Of a DNA stretch of 64,000 bases, positions 19,777 through 27,564 are shown in pieces. Made by a program: the position numbers and the translations under genes. The DNA comes from Thalassococcus sp. S3 (GTDB lineage: Bacteria > Pseudomonadota > Alphaproteobacteria > Rhodobacterales > Rhodobacteraceae), in NCBI RefSeq assembly GCF_004216475.1, contig NZ_CP022303.1, positions 3,410,001-3,474,000 on the forward strand, in the 5' to 3' direction. Numbering within the stretch: position 1 is the stretch's first letter; each line of letters starts with the position of its first letter. Below the pieces are notes generated by a model that saw only the letters and a list, made by a program, of their open reading frames with translations, made no database searches and was not told the DNA's origin.

Positions 19777-20092
19777 GGTAGGTCTCCTTCTCCATTTAAG
19801 TCTGGCATGCGCCCACCCACCGGGTCACAGAACCTTAGAAATCACAACCAAGAACGTCACCCCATGTTCTAGGCCATAATGGTGCCGCAAATACTAAGAT
19901 CTTTTCGGTTGAATTCAAGCGTGATGACACCCTCATGGCGGGAAACTGGTTAACGCGGCACAAGTAGAGGTAAATGAAATCCCAACACAACGCACGGATG
20001 TATAATATATTTAGTATCGCCGCATAGCGCCCATGCTGTTTGACAGTTGAGGCAACTTGGACATTTATGAATTGAAAAACAAGGGCTTTGAT
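19777..20092. other. Divergent intergenic region between XRE regulator and quinone reductase genes
   Basis: 316 bp, AT-richer than its surroundings. It holds a good sigma-70-type promoter for the rightward gene (20040-20068) and an isolated TATAAT at 20001-20006 without a matching -35. No ORF with a ribosome site was found in it. Confidence 0.5.
20040..20068 (+). promoter_or_regulatory. Sigma-70-like promoter for quinone reductase gene
   Basis: TTGACA (20040-20045), a 17-bp spacer, ATTTAT (20063-20068). Predicted start near 20075, giving a leader of about 18 nt before the ATG at 20093. Confidence 0.5.
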
Positions 20093-21052
20093 ATGCAGGC
20101 TTATCGTATTGACGCTGAAGGGCGTCTTCCATCGCTTCAGGATATTCCAAGACCCACGCCAGGTCCCGGACAACTGCGTCTTGCAATCCGGGCTTGCGGG
20201 CTGAACTTCGCCGATACGCTCATGGAGAAGGGCAAATATCAAGATATGCCCGCTTATCCCTTCACGATGGGAATGGAACTGGCCGGAATTGTGGATGCCG
20301 TCGGCGAATCAGTGACCGGGTTTGCCGAGGGCGACGCGGTTGCCGTCTTCGGCGGACAGGGCGGCCTTGCCGAGTACGGCGTTTTCGATGCGGAGCGCGC
20401 TGTTCTCATGCCCGATGGCATGAGCTTTGAACATGCGGCGGCCTTCCAAATCGCCTATGGGACCAGTCATGTCGCGCTTGAGCATTGCGCCAAACTTCAA
20501 CCGGGGGAAACACTGGTTGTGCTTGGCGCGGCCGGTGGCGTCGGGTTGACGGCTGTGGAAATCGGTAAGCTGATGGGCGCGTGCGTGATCGCCTGTGCCC
20601 GTGGCGCCGAGAAGCTGGCAATCGCACAGGCTGCAGGTGCCGACATCCTGCTTGATACCGAGACCGACGATCTGCGCAAGCGCATCAAGCAGGAGGGTGG
20701 CGCCAACGTCGTATACGACGCCGTGGGGGGAGACGCATTCCGCGCGGCCTTTCGCGCCTGCCGGCCCGAGGCCCGCATTCTAGCGATCGGGTTTGCGAGC
20801 GGTGATGTGCCTCAGATCCCCGCCAATCACCTTCTGGTGAAAAACATTTCCGTTATCGGCTTTTACTGGGGCGGCTATTTGAAATTCAGGCCAAGTGTGA
20901 TCACCGACAGCCTGGCCACGCTTATGAACTGGTACGCCGCCGGCCGGCTGAAACCGCATGTCAGCCATGTCCTGCCCCTTTCGCAGGTGGCTGATGGTCT
21001 GGATCTTCTGCGGGCGCGTAAATCAACCGGCAAGGTTGTGATCGTGCCCTGA
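20093..21052 (+). CDS. Zinc-independent NADPH:quinone reductase (MDR superfamily)
   Basis: 319 aa from ATG 20093 (AAGGG 8 nt upstream; the frame from 20057 would use TTG). Medium-chain reductase: substrate-binding N-domain (ACGLNFADTLMEKGKYQ, MGMELAGIVDAVG) and NADPH Rossmann LGAAGGVGLTAVEIGKLMGA near residue 145. No structural-zinc cysteine cluster is present, as expected for QOR/acryloyl-CoA-reductase-like members. It probably reduces quinones or enones in the cytoplasm. Its stop codon abuts the convergent LysR gene's stop with no base between. Confidence 0.88.
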   Translation: MQAYRIDAEGRLPSLQDIPRPTPGPGQLRLAIRACGLNFADTLMEKGKYQDMPAYPFTMGMELAGIVDAVGESVTGFAEGDAVAVFGGQGGLAEYGVFDAERAVLMPDGMSFEHAAAFQIAYGTSHVALEHCAKLQPGETLVVLGAAGGVGLTAVEIGKLMGACVIACARGAEKLAIAQAAGADILLDTETDDLRKRIKQEGGANVVYDAVGGDAFRAAFRACRPEARILAIGFASGDVPQIPANHLLVKNISVIGFYWGGYLKFRPSVITDSLATLMNWYAAGRLKPHVSHVLPLSQVADGLDLLRARKSTGKVVIVP

Positions 21053-21928
21053 TCACACCGCCTTGAGCCGGACGGTGCTGATCCCCTTGAACGCTGTTCG
21101 CAACAAATCCGCCAACTCTCGCACGAGATGGTTGTTTTTCGCTTCGGCTCCGTAAAGGTTGATCATCTGCATCGGAAGCTCTGGCAGCGCACCACCGTGG
21201 TCAATGATTTGCAGATGCGGGGGCTCGGTCCCTTCGATCATGGCGTGAACCGCTAGATCTGCGCTCACGGTTGCCTCGATCGTTCGGTCTGACTCTGTCT
21301 CTACCACCATGTCCCAGGAGAAATCGGCCTTATCCAGCGCCTCGATCACCTTGGGTCGGAACGAACAATGCCGCCCGAAGGCGATCCGCAGGGGCCGCTG
21401 CCGCCAGGTAGAGCCGCCGGGAGCGCCGATCCAGCACAAAGGCCGCTCGGCCAATGTCTCGCACTCCGCGCTGCCAGCAAGTTCCGTGGTCAGGATCAGA
21501 TCGCACTCTCCCTTGGCAAACTGTTCTTTCAGCCCCCGTGTGAATGAGGATACGAGGTGCACCTTCACCCTTGGGAAGGCGACGTGGAATTGCTGCAGCA
21601 CGCGCGGGATCGACGGATAAACGATGTCGTGCGGAACACCGAGTATGATCTCTCCCTCATAGGCCTGATCGGTCAGGCGCCCGATGACTTCGTCGTTCAA
21701 AGCGACCATGCGCCGGGCATAGGCCAAAAGCTGTTCGCCGGAAGCGGTCAGCGCGATCGTGCGCCCGGACCGATCCAAAAGCTCCAGGCCCAACAACTCC
21801 TCCAACCTCTTCAACTGCATCGAAACGGCCGATTGCGTGAGATGAAGGAACCCCGCGGCCCGCGTCACCCCGCCTGAATCGGCGACAGCCACAAAAGAGC
21901 GAAGCGTCGTAATGTCCAGATTTCGCAT
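21053..21928 (-). CDS. LysR-family transcriptional regulator
   Basis: 291 aa from ATG 21928, chosen because the canonical LysR N-terminus starts there (LDITTLRSFVAVADSGGVTRA). HTH: TRAAGFLHLTQSAVSMQLKRLEELLG. The rest is the two-lobed LysR effector domain (IILGVPHDIVYPSIPRVLQQF onward). It is divergent from a DUF1127 gene, and a textbook ATC-N9-GAT dyad lies in the shared promoter region. By analogy with Brucella VtlR, a LysR regulator that activates DUF1127 genes, it may control that neighbour; direct orthology was not established. Confidence 0.9.
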   Translation of the reverse strand: MRNLDITTLRSFVAVADSGGVTRAAGFLHLTQSAVSMQLKRLEELLGLELLDRSGRTIALTASGEQLLAYARRMVALNDEVIGRLTDQAYEGEIILGVPHDIVYPSIPRVLQQFHVAFPRVKVHLVSSFTRGLKEQFAKGECDLILTTELAGSAECETLAERPLCWIGAPGGSTWRQRPLRIAFGRHCSFRPKVIEALDKADFSWDMVVETESDRTIEATVSADLAVHAMIEGTEPPHLQIIDHGGALPELPMQMINLYGAEAKNNHLVRELADLLRTAFKGISTVRLKAV

Positions 21929-21996
21929 TATCACAAATCCTGATGGATGACTGCACAAACATTCGTTTTGAAAATGAACCACAAGCTGACAAATAT

Positions 21997-22011
21997 ATCA
22001 AGGAAATTGAT
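21997..22011. promoter_or_regulatory. LysR-type box (ATC-N9-GAT) between lysR-type gene and DUF1127 gene
   Basis: ATCAA-GGAAA-TTGAT, a perfect 5-bp dyad containing the classic LysR pattern T-N11-A and ATC-N9-GAT. Located 69 bp from the regulator ATG and 42 bp from the DUF1127 ATG. Confidence 0.6.
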
Positions 22012-22052
22012 CGTACCCCAAAACGCCATCACATTTACGAAAGGATACTGTC

Positions 22053-22262
22053 ATGGCCTTTATCTCTGCATCCCGCACCGCCCTGACCCATCGTCCCGCG
22101 CGCCGTCTCACCCTGGGCTACATCCTGAGCGTCTGGCGGCAGCGTCAAGATCTCAAGAGGCTGGACACCACCGCCCTGCGCGATATCGGCATCAGCAAAA
22201 CCAAGGCGCAAGCCGAAGCTGCGCGACCGATCTGGGACGTTCCCGCAACCTGGCGGATGTAA
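22053..22262 (+). CDS. Small DUF1127 (YjiS-like) protein
   Basis: 69 aa, basic. The C-terminal half carries the DUF1127 block (WRQRQDLKRLDTTALRDIGIS) with the Arg-rich helix and DIG motif; the end WDVPATWRM fits the longer alphaproteobacterial variants. Such proteins influence RNA turnover or phosphate/carbon uptake in some alphaproteobacteria, but a role here is unknown. GAAAGGAT is the Shine-Dalgarno. Next to it is a divergent LysR regulator and 3' of it a stem-loop. Confidence 0.88.
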   Translation: MAFISASRTALTHRPARRLTLGYILSVWRQRQDLKRLDTTALRDIGISKTKAQAEAARPIWDVPATWRM

Positions 22263-22288
22263 TCGCCTGCTTTTTCGTCTTGTCGCGG

Positions 22289-22320
22289 ATCCCTGCGTCG
22301 TCCCGGACCGGCGCAGGGAT
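22289..22320 (+). terminator. Stem-loop after DUF1127 gene
   Basis: ATCCCTGCG (22289-22297) pairs with CGCAGGGAT (22312-22320) around a 14-nt loop; 26 nt after the stop. Only a weak TT follows, so termination efficiency is uncertain. Confidence 0.5.
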
Positions 22321-22358
22321 TTGACGTGCATTTGAGGCGATAATCCCGACGGAAATAC

Positions 22359-22387
22359 TTGAAAAGGCGCCTCATACAGCCGATATT
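22359..22387 (+). promoter_or_regulatory. Putative sigma-70 promoter for Bax-inhibitor-1 gene
   Basis: TTGAAA (22359-22364), 17-bp spacer, GATATT (22382-22387), about 60 bp before the ATG at 22450. Confidence 0.4.
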
Positions 22388-22449
22388 TTAACGCGAAGGT
22401 GACCGGTATCCTCCGGCCGCCACAACAAGTCGTTTGATGGAGACCGTTA

Positions 22450-23229
22450 ATGGCTGAATTCGACACAATCCGGACAGCGGCAGGCGCGCGCGCTGTACAG
22501 ATTGATGAGGGGCTGCGCGCCCATATGAACAAAGTCTACGGCACGATGTCCGTGGGTATGCTGATCACCGCGCTGGCGGCTTGGGCCATTGCAGGCCTGG
22601 CGACAACGACAGATGCCTCGGTGGCGGCTGCGCAGTTGGGCAATGGCACAATGCTCACACAGCTTGGCGCCGCGCTTTACCTGTCGCCGCTGCGGTGGGT
22701 CGTGATGTTGCTGCCTCTGGCCTTTATCTTCTTCGGCTGGGGCGCGCTGATGCGCCGTGCACCCGCCGCTGGTGTGCAACTTGGCTTTTTCGTCTTCGCG
22801 ATGGCCATCGGTCTTTCGCTGAGCTCGATCTTCATCGTCTTCACCAGCTTCTCGATCGCGCAGACCTTCATTGTGACGGCCATCGCCTTTGCGGGCCTGT
22901 CGCTCTGGGGCTACACGACGAAGAAAGACATCTCCGGCTGGGGATCGTTCCTCATCATGGGTGTGATCGGCCTGATCGTAGCGATGGTTGTAAACATCTT
23001 CCTGCAATCGCCGGCCATGATGTTCGCAATCTCTGCAATCGGTCTTTTGATCTTCGCGGCGCTGACGGCGTTCCACACGCAGGAGATCAAGAACACCTAT
23101 ATCGCCCATGCGAGCCACGGCGATCAGGAATGGATGGACAAAGCCGCCTATGACGGCGCGCTGAGCCTTTACATCAGCTTCCTGAACATGTTCCAGTTCC
23201 TGCTCATGTTCATGGGTCAGCAAGAATAA
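22450..23229 (+). CDS. Bax inhibitor-1/YccA family membrane protein
   Basis: 259 aa, seven hydrophobic segments. Blocks typical for the BI-1 family are VYGTMSVGMLITALAAWAI, QLGFFVFAMAIGLSLSSIF, YTTKKDISGWGSFLIMGVIG, and a C-terminal ALSLYISFLNMFQFLLMFMG. The family forms pH-sensitive Ca2+ leak channels and, in E. coli, YccA interacts with FtsH. The start has GGAGA 8 nt upstream. A strong intrinsic terminator follows 27 nt after the stop, so it is a single-gene unit. Confidence 0.92.
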   Translation: MAEFDTIRTAAGARAVQIDEGLRAHMNKVYGTMSVGMLITALAAWAIAGLATTTDASVAAAQLGNGTMLTQLGAALYLSPLRWVVMLLPLAFIFFGWGALMRRAPAAGVQLGFFVFAMAIGLSLSSIFIVFTSFSIAQTFIVTAIAFAGLSLWGYTTKKDISGWGSFLIMGVIGLIVAMVVNIFLQSPAMMFAISAIGLLIFAALTAFHTQEIKNTYIAHASHGDQEWMDKAAYDGALSLYISFLNMFQFLLMFMGQQE

Positions 23230-23255
23230 CCCGATGAGGGTGAGTTAAGACAACA

Positions 23256-23285
23256 GGGCGGGTCGTGCGGACCCGCCCTTTTTTT
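23256..23285 (+). terminator. Rho-independent terminator of BI-1 gene
   Basis: Stem GGGCGGGTC (23256-23264) with GACCCGCCC (23270-23278), 5-nt loop, followed by seven T (23279-23285). Confidence 0.92.
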
Positions 23286-23490
23286 GTCAGCACCTCTTTG
23301 CGACGATGACGCGGGCCTTTGCCTTCACTTGCCAGGCCACAAGTCTTGTCACGCTTCGGCTGATCAACATGCAGCGACGAACGGCTCATCCCGTTCGCCG
23401 AGACAAGCTCCACAATGAACCGACGCGGCTATGGCCGACACAAGCTTGCGCTTGAGACACGCGGCGCTGACATCACCGCAGCGCTTATGA

Positions 23491-23670
23491 TCAATGGGCG
23501 TGGCGCTTGCCGGGATGCACCACAACGTAACCTGCCGGCAAGGACCCGGCACTGCGCGGCTCCTCCCCGATCCCGGTAAATCCGACGCCTTGCGGCAACG
23601 GCCCCAAAGGCCCCGGCGCGCAAGAGGCCGTAATCAGCATCAACAGACTGACTGACAGAATTCTGACCAT
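23491..23670 (-). CDS. Small putative lipoprotein (59 aa)
   Basis: Starts MVRILSVSLLMLITASC: two short polar residues, a hydrophobic core and the lipobox I-T-A-S-C, so lipidation at Cys17 is predicted. The mature part is about 43 residues, Gly/Pro rich (APGPLGPLPQGVGFTGIG ... HPGKRHAH). The ATG at 23668-23670 has GGGGGAGA 6 nt upstream. It follows the GNAT gene by 21 bp on the same strand and is probably co-transcribed. I do not recognise the family. The 205 bp beyond it, up to the BI-1 terminator, shows no gene. Confidence 0.7.
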   Translation of the reverse strand: MVRILSVSLLMLITASCAPGPLGPLPQGVGFTGIGEEPRSAGSLPAGYVVVHPGKRHAH

Positions 23671-23691
23671 GACATCTCCCCCAAGTGCAGA

Positions 23692-24198
23692 CTAAGGCAT
23701 CGTCGATGCACCCGGCAAGCGACGATGCATCCTGAGCGAAGGAAACGAGATTCCGTCGCCGAGCGGCACATCAATCGGACCTATCGTCTCAAATCCCATC
23801 GCGTGATAGAACGGCTCCGCGGTCCGTGTTGACCAGCATTCCATCGCGGACATGCCTGCCAAGCGGGCCGTATCAAGCGCATGCCCAATGATGGCACGGG
23901 CAACACCGCGGCGCAAAAACCGGTCGTCGCTGACAACATGGCGAATGTGGCCCAGTCCCCGCACCTTGCGATCCGATGTCCAGCCCCCGGCCCCGAGGAT
24001 GCGTCCGTCGCGCGTCTCGGCCACGTAATAGGTCCCACATCCCATCAGCTCCGGTTGAGCCCGGCTGATGCGCGGCAGGGCGGTAACCAGAACGGAAGGC
24101 GGGTAGTCCGCTTTCAGCAATTTCGGATAAACCCGCGCCAGCAGAGCATCCACGGCAGCCATATCCGCTTGGGTAGACGGTCTGACCTGAAATTGCAT
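23692..24198 (-). CDS. GNAT-family N-acetyltransferase
   Basis: 168 aa from ATG 24198 (GGAGAAG upstream). GNAT core: VRPSTQADMAAVDALLARVY at the N-terminus, the acetyl-CoA loop DDRFLRRGVARAIIGHALD (Q/R-x-x-G-x-A type), and FYHAMGFETIGPIDVPL. Acceptor substrate is unknown. It lies just downstream of the L33 terminator and before the small lipoprotein gene. Confidence 0.85.
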   Translation of the reverse strand: MQFQVRPSTQADMAAVDALLARVYPKLLKADYPPSVLVTALPRISRAQPELMGCGTYYVAETRDGRILGAGGWTSDRKVRGLGHIRHVVSDDRFLRRGVARAIIGHALDTARLAGMSAMECWSTRTAEPFYHAMGFETIGPIDVPLGDGISFPSLRMHRRLPGASTMP

Positions 24199-24210
24199 AC
24201 TTCTCCTCCA

Positions 24211-24241
24211 CAAAAGAAAAAGGCCACGCGCTTGCGTGGCC
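24211..24241 (-). terminator. Rho-independent terminator of rpmG
   Basis: On the minus strand GGCCACGC-AAGC-GCGTGGCC followed by TTTTTCTTTT. It separates rpmG from the GNAT gene, whose Shine-Dalgarno begins a few bases beyond. Confidence 0.88.
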
Positions 24242-24268
24242 CCTCATTCCTGGTCGGTCGTGTCAGGC

Positions 24269-24436
24269 TTACTTGATCTTGCCTTCCTTGTACTCGACAT
24301 GCTTCCGGGCCACGGGATCGAACTTCCGTACCACCATCTTCTCGGTCATGGTGCGCGCGTTCTTCTTGGTCACATAGAAATGGCCCGTGCCTGCGGTCGA
24401 GTTCAGACGGATCTTGATTGTCGTCGGCTTCGCCAT
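24269..24436 (-). CDS. rpmG: 50S ribosomal protein L33
   Basis: 55 aa, complete: [18 protein letters not shown] at the start, then [15 protein letters not shown], ending [10 protein letters not shown]. It is a small basic protein of the large ribosomal subunit. It has the Cys-free form, without the zinc CxxC pairs. GGAGAG lies upstream of the ATG, and a strong terminator follows 28 nt after the stop. Confidence 0.97.
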   Translation of the reverse strand: MAKPTTIKIRLNSTAGTGHFYVTKKNARTMTEKMVVRKFDPVARKHVEYKEGKIK

Positions 24437-24545
24437 CTTGGTCTCTCCTTCATCGAAAGGCTTGCGCCTTTCGGGAAATTCTTATGAAGATCGGCTTTTA
24501 CCTGCGCGGGGGGCCGAGTCAACCCGCTTTCGTGCCATCCTCGCG

Positions 24546-24998
24546 TTAATCGTAAAGCGGGGGATAATTCGCATTCGCCGTCAGATCCCGCGACATCACA
24601 AGAACCGCTTCCACCTCTTCGGAATGCGTGTAGATCGGCGTGAGATTGATGGACCATAGCCGGTCCATCCCATCTTCGGTCGGGCGCGGAACCTCGCAAT
24701 AGATATGACGCCCGCCCAATGTCAGATCCAACGCTTCCTCAAGCGCGGGGCGTGCCACGGCAGGCCAGTAGGCGCTCCAGACCGTATCGCGCACCTCGTC
24801 CATCGCACCACCCATAAGCTCATCCAGGCCGATCTGGTTCACAAACATCAGCCTGCCATCGACAGACAGAACTTTGACGCAGTCAGACGTCGTCTGGATC
24901 AGCGACATCACCATGGATGGCGCGATGGATCCCAGAATATCCAGGATCTCGCTGTCCCTTCGCGGTGGAACTGTGCGCTCAAGCAATTTGATTTTCAT
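24546..24998 (-). CDS. Single PAS-domain protein
   Basis: 150 aa. Residues about 30-140 read as a PAS fold: TTSDCVKVLSVDGRLMFVNQIGLDELMG, then WSAYWPAVARPALEEAL and RLWSINLTPIYTHSEEVEAVLVMSRDLT (quoted in parts). There is no kinase, cyclase or HTH domain, so output must be through partners or it is a remnant of a sensor. It ends 109 bp before rpmG on the same strand. Ligand unknown. Confidence 0.75.
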   Translation of the reverse strand: MKIKLLERTVPPRRDSEILDILGSIAPSMVMSLIQTTSDCVKVLSVDGRLMFVNQIGLDELMGGAMDEVRDTVWSAYWPAVARPALEEALDLTLGGRHIYCEVPRPTEDGMDRLWSINLTPIYTHSEEVEAVLVMSRDLTANANYPPLYD

Positions 24999-25100
24999 CT
25001 TCGGCCACTCCAGTCGGCGACCCCTCGCACACTAAAGCTAGACCAGATTGCGCTAACGCAAAAGAAAAACGTACATGTTGGATGCAGTTTTCATGGCAGA

Positions 25101-25512
25101 TGCGCGTGGAGAGCCTGTAAGCCGGATTCTGTCCTCCGTGACCCTTGGGTCGCGAATGGATGACCATTCCTCTCAGGCGGCTGTTGCCAGACGCCTTTAG
25201 CTGCCAACCCGATCCCCCCGGCTGAAGCGGCCTGCGGCGGTCTCGGCTTGCGCCGACCGGGCCCGCGCGGGGATCCTATTTGGCATTGCTCCCGGTGGGG
25301 CTTGCCGTGCCGCCCCTGTTGCCAGGGGCGCGGTGGGCTCTTACCCCACCGTTTCACCCTTGCCACGCAAGCGTGGCGGTCTGATTTCTGTGGCGCTGTC
25401 CGTCGGGTTGCCCCGCCCGGGCGTTACCCGGCACCGTTGCTTCAGGGAGTCCGGACTTTCCTCTCCGGCAGGTCATCCCCGCCAAAGCGGCCATCCAGCT
25501 CTCCACGCGTCC
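25101..25512 (-). ncRNA. rnpB: RNase P RNA (class A)
   Basis: Minus strand. Ends are defined by an 11-bp P1 helix, GCGTGGAGAGC (5' arm, complement of 25498-25508) with GCTCTCCACGC (3' arm, complement of 25104-25114). Conserved core: GAGGAAAGTCCGGACTCC in CR-I near 25448-25465 and ACAGAATCCGGCTTACAGG near 25115-25133. It is the catalytic subunit that trims tRNA 5' leaders. Exact ends are approximate. Confidence 0.95.
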
Positions 25513-25516
25513 CGCG

Positions 25517-25545
25517 CCTTACGGTCAAAGGCCGGGTGCCGTCAA
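25517..25545 (-). promoter_or_regulatory. Putative rnpB promoter
   Basis: Minus strand TTGACG (25545-25540), 17-bp spacer, GTAAGG (25522-25517); predicted start near 25510, which agrees with the start of the P1 helix. The -10 match is weak. Confidence 0.4.
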
Positions 25546-25558
25546 TCCCGAAGCCGGC

Positions 25559-26062
25559 TCAGGAGATGCAGGATGCAAGACCCAGCCGTGCGGTCGCCTC
25601 GGCGGTAAACTGGGATTGAACCTGCCGGTCTTGCAGGCGCGCGGTTACAAGTGCGCCCTCAATCTCTGCCCCCGAGACCGTGATTTCGCGCCCACCCAGC
25701 GTGTCATCGACATCAATGGTGAACGATACCCTCGTGTCGGCCGGCAAATCAATGAGATCCAGGGTGAGGACGTCATCGCCATCGGCGACCGACGGCAGCG
25801 CTGCCAGGGCATCGGCACCTTCGGCCAGTTCAAAGGGCTGGAACACTTCAACGCCCGCACCCGCCTCTGTGACATCGAAAATCAGACCGCCCGCCGATCC
25901 CGAAAGATCCAACCGCACCGATATAGGCCCAGTAGCACAGGCAGAGGTGTTGACCAGTTCGAAACGATCCTTCGGCGCGCCCTCGACGAAACGCACGTCA
26001 AGGTCGGCGGCAGCCGGGACCGACCAAAGAAGAGCCATGCAAAAAAGTGTGATAAATCTCAT
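25559..26062 (-). CDS. Secreted protein, 'aggregation factor core'-like
   Basis: 167 aa with a signal peptide (MRFITLFCMALLWSVPAAA, cleavage after AAA-DL). The mature part is acidic and beta-rich (DVRFVEGAPKDRFELVNT, VRLDLSGSAGGLIFDVTEAG, VSFTIDVDDTLGGREITVSG). It resembles proteins annotated as aggregation factor core in Rhodobacterales; function is not established. No cysteine cluster or enzyme motif was seen. The stop lies just upstream of the rnpB promoter. Confidence 0.65.
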   Translation of the reverse strand: MRFITLFCMALLWSVPAAADLDVRFVEGAPKDRFELVNTSACATGPISVRLDLSGSAGGLIFDVTEAGAGVEVFQPFELAEGADALAALPSVADGDDVLTLDLIDLPADTRVSFTIDVDDTLGGREITVSGAEIEGALVTARLQDRQVQSQFTAEATARLGLASCIS

Positions 26063-26111
26063 GACATCCTCGTTCGCTTTTAAAGCTCAGATGTCTCATC
26101 TGATTGAGATG

Positions 26112-26819
26112 TCAAATATCGGACGACAACAGACCGGCAAGAACCGCGCGATCCTCTTGTGTCAGTGGACCCTGAGCCCAGGGCCGGAAGCGCAGCCTGA
26201 CGGCGTGCAAAAGCGCAGCGTCGTCAAGATCCCCGGGATACCCCACCGCGACGGCCAAAGCTTTGAAGGCTGGCAAATCGCCCGTTCGGGGCCGCGCAAC
26301 CGGCTCCGCGGCCAGTCCCTGGCGGGCGAGCCTGGCCCAGTCAAAGCGGGGGCCGGGATCGCCTTTGCGATCGGGCGCCATGTCGGAATGACCGATTACC
26401 CCCTCGGGCGGAATCGCCCAACGCGTCATGACGCCGGACAACAGCGTTTCAAGGCGCCGCATCTGCGGGTCGGAAAATGGATGTGTTCCGCGATTGTCGA
26501 GTTCGATCCCGATGGACCGCGAATTGACATCCGCACGCCCCGCCCATGAGCCGGCACCGGCGTGCCAGGCCCGCATCTCCTCGGACACGAGATGCCATAA
26601 GCGACCGTCTGCGCCGATCAGATAATGTGCGGAAACCTCGGATGTCGGGTCGCACAAGCGATACAGCGCCGCGTTAGCGCTTTTCATCGCGGTATAGTGG
26701 ATGACAACCAGTTCGGGACGCAACCCGTCCCGGCGTGGGCCATAATTAGGGGACGGGTGCCAGATGGGCGCGGTCAGTTGCGCACCGCAGCCCGGAACGG
26801 CGCGGGGTCCCAGCCACAC
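26112..26819 (-). CDS. N-acetylmuramoyl-L-alanine amidase (Amidase_2, AmpD-like)
   Basis: 235 aa if it starts at the GTG at 26819, which overlaps the upstream lipoprotein gene by 46 bp; no better start precedes the conserved WHPSPNYGPRR, so the start is uncertain. It cleaves the amide between MurNAc and the peptide stem. Zn ligands and core are visible: LVVIHYTAMKSANAAL, SAHYLIGADGRLWHLVSEE, and VIGHSDMAPDRKGDPGPRFDW. No signal peptide, so a cytoplasmic AmpD-like recycling role is likely. Confidence 0.88.
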   Translation of the reverse strand: MWLGPRAVPGCGAQLTAPIWHPSPNYGPRRDGLRPELVVIHYTAMKSANAALYRLCDPTSEVSAHYLIGADGRLWHLVSEEMRAWHAGAGSWAGRADVNSRSIGIELDNRGTHPFSDPQMRRLETLLSGVMTRWAIPPEGVIGHSDMAPDRKGDPGPRFDWARLARQGLAAEPVARPRTGDLPAFKALAVAVGYPGDLDDAALLHAVRLRFRPWAQGPLTQEDRAVLAGLLSSDI

Positions 26820-27523
26820 GCATATCCATCGCCGTCCGGGTCAAGCCCCATGCGGTCGCGCTGCGGGCCGCCCTTGGACAGAAAGTCGATCTGCGCCTGA
26901 TCCGCCGAGGCATAGGCCGCGCAGTTCCGTTCCGCCCGCGCCGCCATGTTGATCCCGGCGCGACTGTAGACCCGCGTGCCTCGCGGATGGCTCGTGTCGA
27001 GAGCGTATTGCACCACATTGGGTTGCTCGTTGCCCGCCCGGCTTGGCAATGCTGTCGGCGGCACGACCTGGTATTGCGCGCGGTTCTGCGCAATGCGCTG
27101 CGCATCACTTTCGATGGTTTGACGCGAAGAGACCGCATCGAAATCGTTTTCATCCGAAATCGCGGCATTGTTCTGGCCCGGCGGCGGGTTTGACGGGCTC
27201 GCCTGCAGCGGCGGCACTCCTGAATTGGCGTTCGTTGCCTCCAGAGAAGCTGCTGCATCGAGGATCGCATCCCCTGATCCGCCAGACGGTGCGGTCGCTG
27301 TCGCGGGCGCTGCGGATGCTGCTGGAGCACCACCCGCAGGCGCAAGCGTTTCCTGCGACACGGCTGTGGCCGGTGGGAGGGCCGCACCGGTGGTCAGTTC
27401 CGCGTCACGCGCACGCTGTGCATCGACGGAATTGTCAAATCCCACTCCCGCCCCGCTGTCGGGCACCGTCGGGGCGCACGCTGCAAGCGCGCCCAAAGCC
27501 AAAAGAATGAGTATCGGTCGCAT
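26774..27523 (-). CDS. Lipoprotein with C-terminal Excalibur-like calcium-binding motif
   Basis: 249 aa. Lipobox LAAC gives predicted lipidation at Cys16 (MRPILILLALGALAAC). A low-complexity Ala/Pro/Ser linker spans about residues 45-125. The C-terminal ~45 residues hold NCAAYASADQAQIDFL and then DPDGDGYACGWDP, an EF-hand-like DxDxDG loop between two Cys, as in Excalibur domains. Its 3' end overlaps the amidase gene, suggesting linked cell-envelope roles. Confidence 0.8.
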   Translation of the reverse strand: MRPILILLALGALAACAPTVPDSGAGVGFDNSVDAQRARDAELTTGAALPPATAVSQETLAPAGGAPAASAAPATATAPSGGSGDAILDAAASLEATNANSGVPPLQASPSNPPPGQNNAAISDENDFDAVSSRQTIESDAQRIAQNRAQYQVVPPTALPSRAGNEQPNVVQYALDTSHPRGTRVYSRAGINMAARAERNCAAYASADQAQIDFLSKGGPQRDRMGLDPDGDGYACGWDPAPFRAAVRN

Positions 27524-27564
27524 TCTGCCTCGCCTCTGATCGGGTCTTTTCTGGGATCAGACTG

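Noticed and set aside
24999..25100. TTGCG-CTAA-CGCAA inverted repeat (25049-25062) as rnpB terminator
   Set aside because: The U-rich run lies before, not after, the stem in the rnpB direction, so it does not fit an intrinsic terminator.
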